DNA of 64,000 bases from Ereboglobus sp. PH5-10 (GCF_029504735.1 NZ_JAQFIP010000007.1:107125-171124), one strand, 5' to 3'; positions 45,307 to 54,224 are shown, counted from the stretch's first letter. Notes: generated from the sequence alone by a model not told the origin. A program made the numbers and translations.

Positions 45307-45750
45307 ATGGCAGGCGGCGGCTCACATAAAGGCGACGGTCCGAAAAAAGCGCGCATTGAGATCATTCCCCTCATTGACGTTATCTTCTTTCTGCTTGCCA
45401 CCTTCGTATTGTTCACCCTTTCGCTGAACAAATCCAACGGTTTGTCCGTTCAATTGCCCAAGGTTGAGAACAGCGGACCCCGCGACCCTTCAAACTCGGT
45501 TACCATTTCGATCACCGACAACAACGAGATCGGCTGGGACAAGGACACCATATCGCTCGAGGAGTTTGTCACCCGCATTCATGATTACGCGATCCGTGTC
45601 GGCCCCGAAAACGCCCGCATATTTATCAATGGCGATGAAAACGCCAACTACTCCTCGGCTCGCTATGTGATCGACCAGATCAAGCGCACGCAAATCCAGA
45701 AAATCATGATTGAGACGCGCATCGTCCCTGACGCCGAGCGCCAGAATTAA
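45307..45750 (+). CDS. exbD: ExbD/TolR-family protein 1
   Basis: The 147-aa protein has one TM segment after a short cytoplasmic start: ARIEIIPLIDVIFFLLATFV, with the proton-carrying Asp24 in the motif PLIDVIF. The periplasmic domain (NNEIGWDKDTISLEEFVTRI) is of normal length. The first 87 bp of the TM region are almost identical to those of the next gene. It works with ExbB to energise TonB. Confidence 0.93.
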   Translation: MAGGGSHKGDGPKKARIEIIPLIDVIFFLLATFVLFTLSLNKSNGLSVQLPKVENSGPRDPSNSVTISITDNNEIGWDKDTISLEEFVTRIHDYAIRVGPENARIFINGDENANYSSARYVIDQIKRTQIQKIMIETRIVPDAERQN

Positions 45751-45777
45751 TCAAATCATTTTAAAATATAGACACCC

Positions 45778-46230
45778 ATGGCTGAAAATCCTGACACACC
45801 ACAGTTGGGCACAGGCGGTTCCAAAAAAGCGCGCATTGAGATTATTCCCCTCATTGACGTTATCTTCTTTCTGCTCGCCACCTTTGTATTGTTCACCCTC
45901 TCGCTGAACCGCATCGAGTCCATGGAGACCAAGCTGCCGGTGACTAGCAAGGAGACGGAAAAAAAATCCGACGACGAGCCTCTGATTGTTCAGGTTTCGG
46001 ACGGAACCACTGTTTATATTGCCCGCGAGCCATCCGATATGGCCGATGTGTATGCGCGCATTCTTCATTACAAGGAATCGACAATCAATCAGGGCAAGGT
46101 TCCCCGCGTGCTCATTTCGGGGGATGACCGCGCCAAATACGGCGCCTTGATCAAGGCGCTCGACTATGCGAAAGCCGCCGGCGTCGAGGAAATATCATTT
46201 GAAACCAATTATCGCCTTTCCGGCAAATAA
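45778..46230 (+). CDS. exbD: ExbD/TolR-family protein 2
   Basis: The 150-aa second ExbD shares the TM segment residue for residue (IPLIDVIFFLLATFVLFTLS) but has a quite different periplasmic domain (DGTTVYIAREPSDMADVYAR). Two ExbD proteins with one ExbB are known from TonB systems in other phyla, where the second can tune the channel. It lies 27 bp after the first exbD. Confidence 0.93.
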   Translation: MAENPDTPQLGTGGSKKARIEIIPLIDVIFFLLATFVLFTLSLNRIESMETKLPVTSKETEKKSDDEPLIVQVSDGTTVYIAREPSDMADVYARILHYKESTINQGKVPRVLISGDDRAKYGALIKALDYAKAAGVEEISFETNYRLSGK

Positions 46231-46248
46231 CCAAAGGAGACCCATACC

Positions 46249-46950
46249 ATGAGACGCGACTTGATTATCGGCACACTGGTTTCCTGCTTTGTCATTGGTG
46301 GATTGGGCTGGGGCGAAACCGCCTACGGCAAAATCCGAGACGCACTTTTTGGCCCCAAAAAGGAGGTTGTCACACAACAAAAATCGACCGTGGAAGTGGA
46401 AATATGGGAGGCTCCCGAAATGCCTGAAGTGCCGCCCGATCCCACCGAGGCAGCGGATGAGGAGCCGGCGGTTGACGTGGCCACCATCGCCCCGCCCAGC
46501 CTCATGGACGTCCCCGGCAATGTGCAGGTGGACTCCTTCACTCAGCAAATGCAGCCGCCGCCACCACCTTCACTCGGCCGTCCCGATGGCGGCACGATGA
46601 CCATCCCCAAAGGCCCCCCAGGCTCGGGAGTGAAAAACACCATGGGTGCTATTTTTGACCTCAAGGATCTCGATCAAAGACCCACGCCGCGAGGCATGCG
46701 CGCAGAGCCCCAGTATCCCTATGAAATGAAGCGTCAGGCAATCTCAGGGGAAGTTATACTCCTGTTCCTCGTCGATGAGCGCGGAGATGTTCGTGATGTC
46801 ACGGTCACTCGCTCCACACATCGCGAGTTTGAGGCACCCGCAATTCAAGCTGTTCAGAAATGGAAATTCCGCCCCGGTAAAAAAGGCGGCAAGGCTGTCA
46901 TCACTCGCATGCAAATCCCCATCGCGTTCAATCTGAACGAAGACGAATAA
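46249..46950 (+). CDS. tonB: TonB-family energy transducer
   Basis: The 233-aa protein has an N-terminal membrane anchor (IIGTLVSCFVIGGLGWGETA), a Pro/Glu-rich periplasm-spanning segment (APEMPEVPPDPTEAADEEPA; QQMQPPPPPSLGRP) and a C-terminal TonB domain. The latter reads EPQYPYEMKRQAISGEVILL, RDVTVTRSTHREFEAPAI and VQKWKFRPGKKGG. It links the ExbB-ExbD motor to outer-membrane receptors. No receptor gene is visible in the window. Confidence 0.93.
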   Translation: MRRDLIIGTLVSCFVIGGLGWGETAYGKIRDALFGPKKEVVTQQKSTVEVEIWEAPEMPEVPPDPTEAADEEPAVDVATIAPPSLMDVPGNVQVDSFTQQMQPPPPPSLGRPDGGTMTIPKGPPGSGVKNTMGAIFDLKDLDQRPTPRGMRAEPQYPYEMKRQAISGEVILLFLVDERGDVRDVTVTRSTHREFEAPAIQAVQKWKFRPGKKGGKAVITRMQIPIAFNLNEDE

Positions 46951-46963
46951 TCTCGCCCATCCC

Positions 46964-48424
46964 ATGTCCCGCAATAGACGAACACTTTCATCCTTCCCGG
47001 CCAAGCTCGGCATATTGCTGATCGCGGCCATCACATCCATTTCCCTCGTGGCGCAGCAGGCGCCCAAGCCGGAGCTTTCGGAAAAGGTCTCCGAAAGCAT
47101 TCAGGCCATCGGAAAAAAGATCGTTGAGGAACCCCGCGATTTGGATGGCGCGATCAACGACATCAACACCCTGCTCGCCCAAGTCAAACCGGACAGCTAC
47201 GACACCGCTTACCTCACGCAATTGAAGGCTCAGGCTTATATCAACAAGCAGGATTACACCTCAACGATCCCTCTTTTGGAGACAGTTTACCGCCTCGCCA
47301 AGGAATACAAGTATTTTGGCATCGAACAGGAACTGGGAATTACGTGGATGCTTGCCCAGTTGTATGTTCAGGACGCCAGCACGGAAAAGAACACGGAAAT
47401 TCAGAGCACCAAGTTTGCCAAGGCACTTTCCATGGTGCGCGAGTGGCTCTCAAAAACAAAAAAGCCGACATTTGAGGCCTATCACTATGCCGCGTCCATT
47501 CTTTACCAGCAGGCGACAGGCGGTGGCGCCGCCAAGGAAGTTGACAAGGAACTTTTGAAACAAGCCGAGCAGGAATGCCAAAACGCGCTGACCATGAACA
47601 TCCGGGCGCGGGAGCAAATCTACCAACTGCTGGTTGCCATCGCGCAAGCGGCCAACGACTACGAGACAGCCACCAAGTATTTGGAGCTCATGGTCGCCGC
47701 CAATCCCAAGAGCTCCCAGTATTGGACCATGCTTCTCTCGATGTATCTCGGCTCCGCCGAAGTCCTCCCCGAAGGCTCCTTCTTGCGCAACGACGCCTAT
47801 GCCAGGGCCGTCTACACCATTGAGCGCGCCCAATCCAACGGCTTCATGACCGCGCCGGGGGATTACCAGCGCAAACTCGCCTGCTATTTCAACTCAGGCC
47901 AGTTTGAAGGCACGGTCGACATTCTTGAGGACGGGCTCCGCAACGGAAAAGTTGAGAACACCCAAAAGAACTGGGAGCTCCTCTCAAGTTGTTACCTTCA
48001 GCTCAATCGGACCCAGAAGGCCATCGACACGCTTGTTGACGCATCCAAGATTTTCAAGGACTCGGGCGATCTCGATATGCAAATCGGCTATCTCTACTAC
48101 GGTAACGAACAATACCAAAAGGCGCTCGAGTTTATGAAAGTGGCGCGCGACAAGGGCGTGGATAAAAACAGGACCGCGTCGCTTTTGTTCTTCATCGGTT
48201 ATTTGCACTTTGAACTCAAGGAGCTGGACGAGGCACTCGCCTCGGTGGAAAAAGCCCTCGAGGTTGATCCCAAAAATCAAAACGCCCGCGAGGTTCAGCG
48301 CGCCATCAAGGAGGCCATCGATGACCGCAATCGCAACCTGAAGAAGGATGAGCCAGCCGAGAAAAAAGAAGGCGATTCCAAGGCTGGGGAACAAACCAAG
48401 AACGCACAGCAACCCGCCAAATAA
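46964..48424 (+). CDS. Exported TPR protein of the TonB operon
   Basis: The 486-aa protein begins with a signal peptide (LGILLIAAITSISLVAQQ). Most of the rest is TPR-like helical repeats: AYINKQDYTSTIPLLETVYR, LNRTQKAIDTLVDASKIFKD and ELDEALASVEKALEVDPKNQ. The tail is Lys/Glu-rich. It lies 13 bp after tonB. TPR proteins of this kind scaffold envelope complexes, so it may organise the Exb-TonB machine or its partners. That role is inferred from position. Confidence 0.82.
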   Translation: MSRNRRTLSSFPAKLGILLIAAITSISLVAQQAPKPELSEKVSESIQAIGKKIVEEPRDLDGAINDINTLLAQVKPDSYDTAYLTQLKAQAYINKQDYTSTIPLLETVYRLAKEYKYFGIEQELGITWMLAQLYVQDASTEKNTEIQSTKFAKALSMVREWLSKTKKPTFEAYHYAASILYQQATGGGAAKEVDKELLKQAEQECQNALTMNIRAREQIYQLLVAIAQAANDYETATKYLELMVAANPKSSQYWTMLLSMYLGSAEVLPEGSFLRNDAYARAVYTIERAQSNGFMTAPGDYQRKLACYFNSGQFEGTVDILEDGLRNGKVENTQKNWELLSSCYLQLNRTQKAIDTLVDASKIFKDSGDLDMQIGYLYYGNEQYQKALEFMKVARDKGVDKNRTASLLFFIGYLHFELKELDEALASVEKALEVDPKNQNAREVQRAIKEAIDDRNRNLKKDEPAEKKEGDSKAGEQTKNAQQPAK

Positions 48425-48442
48425 TCCCGAAAATTACAGGCC

Positions 48443-48991
48443 ATGAAAAAACTCACAGCCCTCTACTTCATAGTTCCGATAATCGGTGTCATCTGCTTTT
48501 CCTTTTTCTACACAAGCGTCAAGGCCGAGCTCCATGAACGCGAAGTTCAGCGTAAAAAACAACAGGAGCAGGAGCAGCTAGAACGCGCCAAGCGTGACGT
48601 GGAATTGCGACAGGAAGCATACCGAATCGCTCGCGCCGATGTTGACAGGCGAATCAAGGAGATCGAGGAGCGAAAAAAAGAGGAGGAGCGCAAGGCCGCC
48701 GAAGTGCAAGCAGCCAAGGATTCGCGCGACCTCGTTTATCGCGAACGCGAACGCCAAAGCAAGCGCCTCACCGATCTTTTGGACAGCCGTTCCGTTGCGA
48801 ACGATCAACTGGCGGCGGTGCAGGAACAACTCAAACTGCAACGCATCCAATCGGAATATTACGGAACAGCGGCCAGCGAGGTTAGCCAAAACAAGAGACT
48901 CTATGAGCAAGCGCTGGCTCGAATGGACGCCGCCGCTGCCGCCGCGATCAAGCAGGCGGAAGCACTGAAAGCGCAGGCAAAGAAAAGCTGA
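48443..48991 (+). CDS. Single-TM coiled-coil protein 1 of the TonB operon
   Basis: The 182-aa protein has an N-terminal TM (YFIVPIIGVICFSFFYTS) and a long Glu/Arg/Lys/Gln coiled coil (RRIKEIEERKKEEERKAAEV). A conserved late segment, QEQLKLQRIQSEYYGTAASE then QNKRLYEQALARMDAAAAA, matches the next gene. It probably stands in the periplasm as a rod. Its function is unknown. Confidence 0.78.
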   Translation: MKKLTALYFIVPIIGVICFSFFYTSVKAELHEREVQRKKQQEQEQLERAKRDVELRQEAYRIARADVDRRIKEIEERKKEEERKAAEVQAAKDSRDLVYRERERQSKRLTDLLDSRSVANDQLAAVQEQLKLQRIQSEYYGTAASEVSQNKRLYEQALARMDAAAAAAIKQAEALKAQAKKS

Positions 48992-49013
48992 CCCAACACA
49001 TTTCGATTTCAAA

Positions 49014-49556
49014 ATGAGAAAACTCTATTTCATCATCCCGATCATACTGGCGAGTATCTTTCTCTTTTTCTATCTAAGCGAGAGAAAGGTCATTCATCAG
49101 AGAACCGAGGAGGCCAACGCCAAGCAACAGGCTGAAATTCAAGCCAAAATAAAAAAGGACAAGGAAGACCGTGACCGCGCCCGTGCGATAGCGGTGGCCC
49201 AGTCCGAGGCTCGCGCCGCGGAACGCGAAAAAAAGCGCATTGAGGAAGATGCGCAAAAGGCTCAAATGCAGTCGGCGCGCGACGCGCTCGCCGATGCGTT
49301 GCAAGAGCGCGAACGCGCGTATAAGCAAAAACTCAAGCTCACGGAAGATCGTAGCGCGGGGGATGCCCAGCTGCGGCGCGCACGGGAGCAAATCAAACTG
49401 CAGCACGCCCAGCTCGATTACATCAAAAACTCCGTCAAGGAAGTCACCGCCAAAAAGTCAATTTACGAACAATCATACGGAAAACTGGAGGCGGCCGAAC
49501 GCATTGCCGCAGCCAATGAAGCCGCTCGCCTTGCCGCCGCCTCCCCGAAAAAATAA
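49014..49556 (+). CDS. Single-TM coiled-coil protein 2 of the TonB operon
   Basis: The 180-aa paralog of the preceding gene has TM LYFIIPIILASIFLFFYLSE, then the coiled coil AREKKRIEEDAQKAQ type. The conserved block REQIKLQHAQLDYIKNSVKE then KKSIYEQSYGKLEAAERIA corresponds to QEQLKLQRIQSEYYGTAASE in protein 1. It lies 22 bp after protein 1. Tandem duplication is likely. Confidence 0.78.
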   Translation: MRKLYFIIPIILASIFLFFYLSERKVIHQRTEEANAKQQAEIQAKIKKDKEDRDRARAIAVAQSEARAAEREKKRIEEDAQKAQMQSARDALADALQERERAYKQKLKLTEDRSAGDAQLRRAREQIKLQHAQLDYIKNSVKEVTAKKSIYEQSYGKLEAAERIAAANEAARLAAASPKK

Positions 49557-49576
49557 CCCTTTAAATCACACGTAAC

Positions 49577-50107
49577 ATGAATCGTTTACTCTATATCGGA
49601 ATCCCCGTCGTATTAATGGTCGCCTTTCTCTTCATCTATGCGGACAGCAAGAAGAAGATTGAAGCCGCGCAAGAGAAGGCTCGCATCGAGAAAGCGGCGG
49701 AAGATAAGCGAATCGCCGACGAAAAAGAGGCGCTTCGCATACGAAATAAGGAAAATGCTGATAAGGCCGACGCAAGACGCAGGGCGGAAGAGGCCGAAAA
49801 GGAACTGAAAAAGAAGCAGGAGTATGAGGCCGGCCTTCAGAAGATCCGTGACGAGGAAGCCACTTTCACCGCAGACCTGAACAAATACAAGAGGGAGATT
49901 GCGGAGCTTGAGACGGAACTGGACAAGATTCGCGCGGAAAAGGAAAAGCTCAGTCGCGAGTCGATTGATCTCAGCAAGGAGATCGCGGCCGCATACATTG
50001 AGCGCCAGAACGCCGAGATGGAAGTCCAGCGCTACGCCGCAATGGTCGCCCGTCGCGCCAACGACAGCCCGCTCGCTCGTCCCCCCGCCGTTGCGCCAGC
50101 CCAGTAA
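49577..50107 (+). CDS. Single-TM coiled-coil protein 3 of the TonB operon
   Basis: The 176-aa protein has the same design with a more distant sequence: TM LLYIGIPVVLMVAFLFIYAD, then KKKIEAAQEKARIEKAAEDK and a Glu/Lys coiled coil through KREIAELETELDKIRAEKEK. A short Ala/Pro tail ends it. It is the last gene of the operon and is followed by a strong terminator. Confidence 0.78.
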   Translation: MNRLLYIGIPVVLMVAFLFIYADSKKKIEAAQEKARIEKAAEDKRIADEKEALRIRNKENADKADARRRAEEAEKELKKKQEYEAGLQKIRDEEATFTADLNKYKREIAELETELDKIRAEKEKLSRESIDLSKEIAAAYIERQNAEMEVQRYAAMVARRANDSPLARPPAVAPAQ

Positions 50108-50135
50108 TTGCCGGGTATTGCGCATCAAAAATTTC

Positions 50136-50166
50136 AAGCCGCCGGGTTTCCCCAGGCGGCTTTTTT
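50136..50166 (+). terminator. Terminator of the exbB operon
   Basis: A perfect 8-bp stem (aagccgcc at 50136-50143, ggcggctt at 50155-50162) runs into six T. It lies 29 bp after the last stop codon. Confidence 0.85.
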
Positions 50167-50235
50167 ATTGGTGAGATCGCAGAGACTGCGATCGGCAACT
50201 GACCGTGATAATGGCCTTTTCTATGGTGTTGAATG

Positions 50236-51294
50236 TCACACCAAGCTCTTACGCACTTGCGCGGCGGCGTCGGCCCAGGTGGGGAGCGGACGCGCAAGAA
50301 CCTCGGAACGCAGACGGGTGAGCTCGGTTTCGTCGGTGAGGATGCGGCGCAACACGGCCTTCCATGCGGCGGCATGATTCACGGGCGCGGTTACGCAACC
50401 ACCGCTGTTGGTGTATTCACGCAGGACGGGCAGGTCGCTGCACACGCAGGGCAGGCCCATCCAGAGCGCCTCGAGCGGGGGCAGGCCGCAGCCTTCGGCA
50501 ATCGTCGGGAAGAGCGCCGCGCGGCATTTGGTGTAGAGCGCCAGCATGGCGTCGTCGGACGCGCTTTCATGCAGGTGCAGGCCACGATATTTTTTGCGCA
50601 TTGTCTTGATGCGACTCTTGATCGGCTCGCCAAACTCCTCGTTCACGCGACCGACAAAGTTCATTTCAAATTGCAGGCCCTCGTCCCAAAGCGCCTCGCA
50701 CACATCAAGCAGGAAGTTCTGGTTTTTGCGCGGTTCGAGCGCGCCGACGCACAGGAACGCGGGGTTGGCCGCCGCGGGCGTGTTTGCGGCGCTCGCCCTC
50801 GGTGTGTATTTTTGGAAGTTCGCGCCGAGTGTGATGCGTTCCACGGTCGCGCGCGGGGCGATGCCCTGGAATCTCCAAAACTCGTGAAGATCGTTTGCGC
50901 TGTAATTGGAAACGGCGAGGATGCGGTCGAAGTTCGAGAGCATCTTCATGTAGTCTGGCGCGCGCAGCACGCTGTTGCGGCGCGTGATTTCGGGATGCTT
51001 CAGCGGGATGGCGTCATGAAAAACGGCGGCGAGTTTGCATTTGCCTGATTCGATGAATTCGCGGAAGCCCTCGCGCTCGCCCTCGCTGAAAAGCTCGACG
51101 GTTAAAAGCCATTCGTTGCGCGCCTTTGAAAAGGCGATCTCGCGGCCGGTCTCGGAATTGCGCCAGCCGCCTTTTTTCCAGACGACCGCGGTGCATCGTT
51201 GCGAGGCGAGTTCGTCGAGCAGGCGATGGCTTACGCGTGTAAGACCGGAACTGTATTTCGCGGGACCTGTTTTGGTAACGTCGAAGTAGATCAT
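50236..51294 (-). CDS. Glycosyltransferase, GT4-like
   Basis: The 352-aa protein is a GT-B fold transferase that should use a nucleotide sugar for surface polysaccharide. The C-terminal donor half is typical: FLCVGALEPRKNQNFLLDVC, LALYTKCRAALFPTIAEGCG and LPPLEALWMGLPCVCSDLPV with E-G-x-G-L-P-x-x-E-A. The N-terminal half has FDVTKTGPAKYSSGLTRVSH and DRILAVSNYSANDL. It overlaps the upstream transferase gene by 4 nt. Confidence 0.88.
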   Translation of the reverse strand: MIYFDVTKTGPAKYSSGLTRVSHRLLDELASQRCTAVVWKKGGWRNSETGREIAFSKARNEWLLTVELFSEGEREGFREFIESGKCKLAAVFHDAIPLKHPEITRRNSVLRAPDYMKMLSNFDRILAVSNYSANDLHEFWRFQGIAPRATVERITLGANFQKYTPRASAANTPAAANPAFLCVGALEPRKNQNFLLDVCEALWDEGLQFEMNFVGRVNEEFGEPIKSRIKTMRKKYRGLHLHESASDDAMLALYTKCRAALFPTIAEGCGLPPLEALWMGLPCVCSDLPVLREYTNSGGCVTAPVNHAAAWKAVLRRILTDETELTRLRSEVLARPLPTWADAAAQVRKSLV

Positions 51295-52544
51295 GATGTT
51301 TCAGGGTGTTGAGAGCGTGCAGTGTTGTCGATTGTTGTTTGCGCGGCCAGTTCAAAGCACGCGTAAAGCTGGGAGGCGTTTTTGTGCGCGTCGAAGTTTT
51401 CCTCGACCCAGCGGCGGGCCTCGGCCCGGAGCGATTCGGCGAGAAGGTCGTCGGTTGCGAGACGGCGCACGCCGGCCACCCAGGCGTCAATGTCCTCGAC
51501 ACCGGCAACGAGTCCGGTCTCGCCGTGGTGAATCGCCTCGGTGGTCGCGGCGGCGGGTGATGTGATCACAAGCACGCCGGCGGACATGGCCTCGGGGATG
51601 ACGTTGGGCAGCCCGTCGCGGTCGCCGCTGCGCGCAACCACCCCGGTGTGAATGAGCACATCGGCCCATTGGAGCTGCCGCCAGACTTCGGGCAGGGCGA
51701 GATGCCCCATGAGCGCAACCTTGTCGGCGACGCTGTTTTTGGCGGCGGTTTGCGCGAGTGTCTCGCGAAGCGGCCCGTCGCCGATGATGCGCGCCTCGAA
51801 CGCAACGCCCGCGTCACGGAGCGCGGCATAGATTCGCATTTGATGCGCGAAGCCCTTTTTCTCAACGAGGCGGCCAACGCACACGATTCGAATCGGCGAG
51901 CGGTCGGGGCGCAGCGGATTCATGATGGGGAACGCGTCGAGTCCGCGACGGATCAGGCGGACCTTGCCCGCGGACACGCCGCGCTGAACGAGCGTGGCTC
52001 GTCCCATCGCTGTTGACGTGTGGATGAAGCGCGCGTCCGCCAGTTTTTCGTCAAGCCACCAGTCCCCGCCGTGTTCGTAAATATCATAGGCGTGCGCGGC
52101 CGCCGAGTAGGGGATTTTGTTCAAGCGCGAAAGGCACCACGCCGCCGTGGCCGGGGCGCCGCTCCACGCGGCATGAATGAGCGAGGGGGAATCTTTTTTG
52201 AATGCTCGGTAAAACACACCCGCGAAACCCGCGCCGAGCATGTTCTCCCAAAAATTAATCCACGAGGGCGCGCGCCGCGTGAGAAGCCCGCGCAACAAAA
52301 TGCCAAACACATCCCAGCGCGTGACCGCGACCCACGGGATGATCCAGAATAGCTCCAGCAGCCGCCATTTGTTAAAGGCGCGCACGGGCAGCCCGCAGAA
52401 CGTCCCGCCGCCGCCCCAGAACGAATAAATGCGCAAGTCGGCGCCGAGCCGGTGCATCGCGATGATTTCGCGCTGGAGGAACGTCTCCGTGTTTTTCGGA
52501 AACGTCGTGAAAAGATAGGCGATCTTGAGGCGAGGTTTTTGCAA
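51291..52544 (-). CDS. Glycosyltransferase, colanic-acid type GT4
   Basis: The 417-aa protein opens KIAYLFTTFPKNTETFLQRE, the start seen in WcaL/AmsK-like GT4 enzymes. The donor domain has RIVCVGRLVEKKGFAHQMRI, ARIIGDGPLRETLAQTAAKN and VARSGDRDGLPNVIPEAMSA with GVLVITSPAAATTEAI. It overlaps the downstream transferase (ATGA), so the two act in one pathway, probably for exopolysaccharide or lipopolysaccharide. The acceptor is unknown. Confidence 0.9.
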   Translation of the reverse strand: MQKPRLKIAYLFTTFPKNTETFLQREIIAMHRLGADLRIYSFWGGGGTFCGLPVRAFNKWRLLELFWIIPWVAVTRWDVFGILLRGLLTRRAPSWINFWENMLGAGFAGVFYRAFKKDSPSLIHAAWSGAPATAAWCLSRLNKIPYSAAAHAYDIYEHGGDWWLDEKLADARFIHTSTAMGRATLVQRGVSAGKVRLIRRGLDAFPIMNPLRPDRSPIRIVCVGRLVEKKGFAHQMRIYAALRDAGVAFEARIIGDGPLRETLAQTAAKNSVADKVALMGHLALPEVWRQLQWADVLIHTGVVARSGDRDGLPNVIPEAMSAGVLVITSPAAATTEAIHHGETGLVAGVEDIDAWVAGVRRLATDDLLAESLRAEARRWVEENFDAHKNASQLYACFELAAQTTIDNTARSQHPETS

Positions 52545-52710
52545 GGCTCGTCAGACTGGAAAACCTGCCCGCGCAGGCCAAGCAGAAGTTTTTCGCGCAT
52601 GTTGCTTGGCGCGTGATGAGCCCGCGTGAAGAACCCCGGAAAAAACGACCATTACTTTTTCCTTGCGCACCCCGATGCGAAAAGTCCTTACTCTGCCCCT
52701 CAAAATTACG

Positions 52711-52784
52711 GACCCTTAGCTCAGTTGGTTAGAGCGCTTCCTTGACATGGAAGAGGTCGTTGGTTCGAGTCCAATAGGGTCCAC
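52711..52784 (+). tRNA. tRNA-Val (GAC)
   Basis: Perfect acceptor ggaccct/agggtcc, anticodon stem cttcc/ggaag with loop ttgacat (anticodon GAC) and T arm ttggttcgagtccaa. CCA is encoded at 52785-52787. A tyrosine recombinase gene follows closely, so the 3' end is a likely attachment site. Confidence 0.95.
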
Positions 52785-52796
52785 CACTTTTCCGGC

Positions 52797-52831
52797 AAAA
52801 GCCGCCTTTCATAGGGCGGCTTTTGTTTTTG
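52797..52831 (+). terminator. Terminator after tRNA-Val
   Basis: A perfect 11-bp stem (caaaagccgcc at 52797-52807, ggcggcttttg at 52816-52826) is followed by tttttg. Confidence 0.85.
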
Positions 52832-52840
52832 ACTGAATCG

Positions 52841-52930
52841 GTTTGCGGTGGTTTGAAGGCAAAACACAAACCAAACACAAACCAGAATGCAAACCAAACG
52901 CAAACCAGGGTCCAAACCAGACGCAAACCG
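52841..52930. repeat. Phased CAAACC array next to the integrase
   Basis: Six direct copies of CAAACC start at 52868, 52879, 52891, 52902, 52914 and 52925, a spacing of 11, 12, 11, 12, 11 bp. Two inverted copies (GGTTTG) lie at 52841 and 52851. The spacing keeps the motifs on one face of the helix. They resemble arm-type binding sites or iterons. Confidence 0.75.
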
Positions 52931-52985
52931 AGGTCTGTCTCAACAAGGTGTGAAACGAAGCAGGGAATGGGTTCCCCCTCGCGGT

Positions 52986-54224
52986 ATGCGTTATTCATTT
53001 CGTCCTGAGCGAAAGTCCGCACCATTTTATTTGCATTGGCGCAAGAATGGAAAAGAGACAGCCCTCGGCTTCAAAGACAAGGCATCTCGTGAGATCAAGG
53101 CTCGCAGCCTTGCGGAAGCACGTGACGCGCATGGAAGCGAAGTGCTCACATTCGATCCAGTCCTGTGGCGAAAATATCGGGAGTTTCAGGCAATCGTCGG
53201 CGAGGGCGTCGATCCGGTTATTGTCGCCCATGAGTGGAAAAAAAGCAAACAGGGGACGGCGCGCATTGAGAGCCTAGTGTTGACCGATGCCGTCACAAAA
53301 TACTTCGCCTTGCGCAAAAGCGAACAAAGCTGGGGACGCGACGCAGAGCGTCATGCTGAGAAACATTTGAAGCGCCTGTGCGACGAACACGGGGCGAAGC
53401 GCTTGAGCGAGTTGTCGCGCGAGGAAGTGCGCGAATGGATGGACGGACTCGTTGACGATGAGGGAAATCCTATCGGCCCTTATTCAAAAAAAGACCATCT
53501 GAAGCATGTGAGGACATTTTTCGACTATGCCCTTCGCGAACGCTGGGGCGCCGTTGAAAATCCGTGCCTGCTGATCAAGCCGCCAAAAACGGAGGACGGT
53601 GATCCAGTCGTGATTCCGCTCCGCGACGCGTTTGAGTTCTTCAAGGCAAACCGCGACGAGCGCGTGGTTGGGCGCGTGGCATTGGAGGCATTCGGAGGCA
53701 TCCGCTACACGACCGCAGGATTGATCCAGAAGGACGCCGTCAACTTCGAGAACAAAGGCCTGAGGCTGGTAGCGCGCATTCACAAAACAGGAAAAAAAGA
53801 CGGACGCACGCGTTACCGCCAAGGACATCCGGACAATCTCTGGACATGGTTGGCGCACACGCCGGAATCGACATGGGCGATGAGCGCATTGAATTACCGG
53901 GAGGGCAAACGTCATGCGGGGATCCGGGCGGGAATAAGGCCGTCGGACACATCGGATGCGGAGAACCAGGAAAGGATCCGCGGACTGCGCAACGTGTGGC
54001 GGCACTCATTCATTAGCTATCACTTGGCCGCGTTTAAGAACACCCCGCTCACTCAGTATCTGGCGCAGCACTCGAATCCGAAGACGACCGAGGAATACGA
54101 AGGCGTCGCCGACCAGACGGACGCCGCGCGCTATTTTCTGATCACCCCCGATTCCGTGAAGCTCTCGTGGGAAGAATTTTTAAAACTTCCCATCAAGGAA
54201 AAGAAACCTGGGACGAAGGGCTGA
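52986..54224 (+). CDS. Tyrosine recombinase (integrase)
   Basis: The enzyme should integrate or excise a mobile element at tRNA-Val. From the ATG at 52986 it is 412 aa. The frame is open to 52887, but that part is translated CAAACC repeat and unlikely to be coding. The N-terminal arm-binding part is followed by a SAM-like core-binding domain (RDAERHAEKHLKRLCDEHGA). Catalytic residues are Arg240 in FGGIRYTTAG, Lys near HKTGKKDGRTR, Arg339-His340 in VWRHSFISYH, His362 in QHSNPKTTEEY and the nucleophile Tyr371. The first box is degenerate relative to the usual TGLR. Confidence 0.85.
   Translation: MRYSFRPERKSAPFYLHWRKNGKETALGFKDKASREIKARSLAEARDAHGSEVLTFDPVLWRKYREFQAIVGEGVDPVIVAHEWKKSKQGTARIESLVLTDAVTKYFALRKSEQSWGRDAERHAEKHLKRLCDEHGAKRLSELSREEVREWMDGLVDDEGNPIGPYSKKDHLKHVRTFFDYALRERWGAVENPCLLIKPPKTEDGDPVVIPLRDAFEFFKANRDERVVGRVALEAFGGIRYTTAGLIQKDAVNFENKGLRLVARIHKTGKKDGRTRYRQGHPDNLWTWLAHTPESTWAMSALNYREGKRHAGIRAGIRPSDTSDAENQERIRGLRNVWRHSFISYHLAAFKNTPLTQYLAQHSNPKTTEEYEGVADQTDAARYFLITPDSVKLSWEEFLKLPIKEKKPGTKG

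Noticed and set aside
50174..50192. Perfect hairpin gatcgcag-aga-ctgcgatc as terminator of the glycosyltransferases
   Set aside because: No T tract follows on the minus strand; it may still be structural, so no terminator is called.
52841..52930. CAAACC array as CRISPR or as coding start of the integrase
   Set aside because: Repeats are 6 bp at 11-12 bp spacing, far too short for CRISPR. Translation gives a low-complexity peptide, so the integrase start is placed at 52986.
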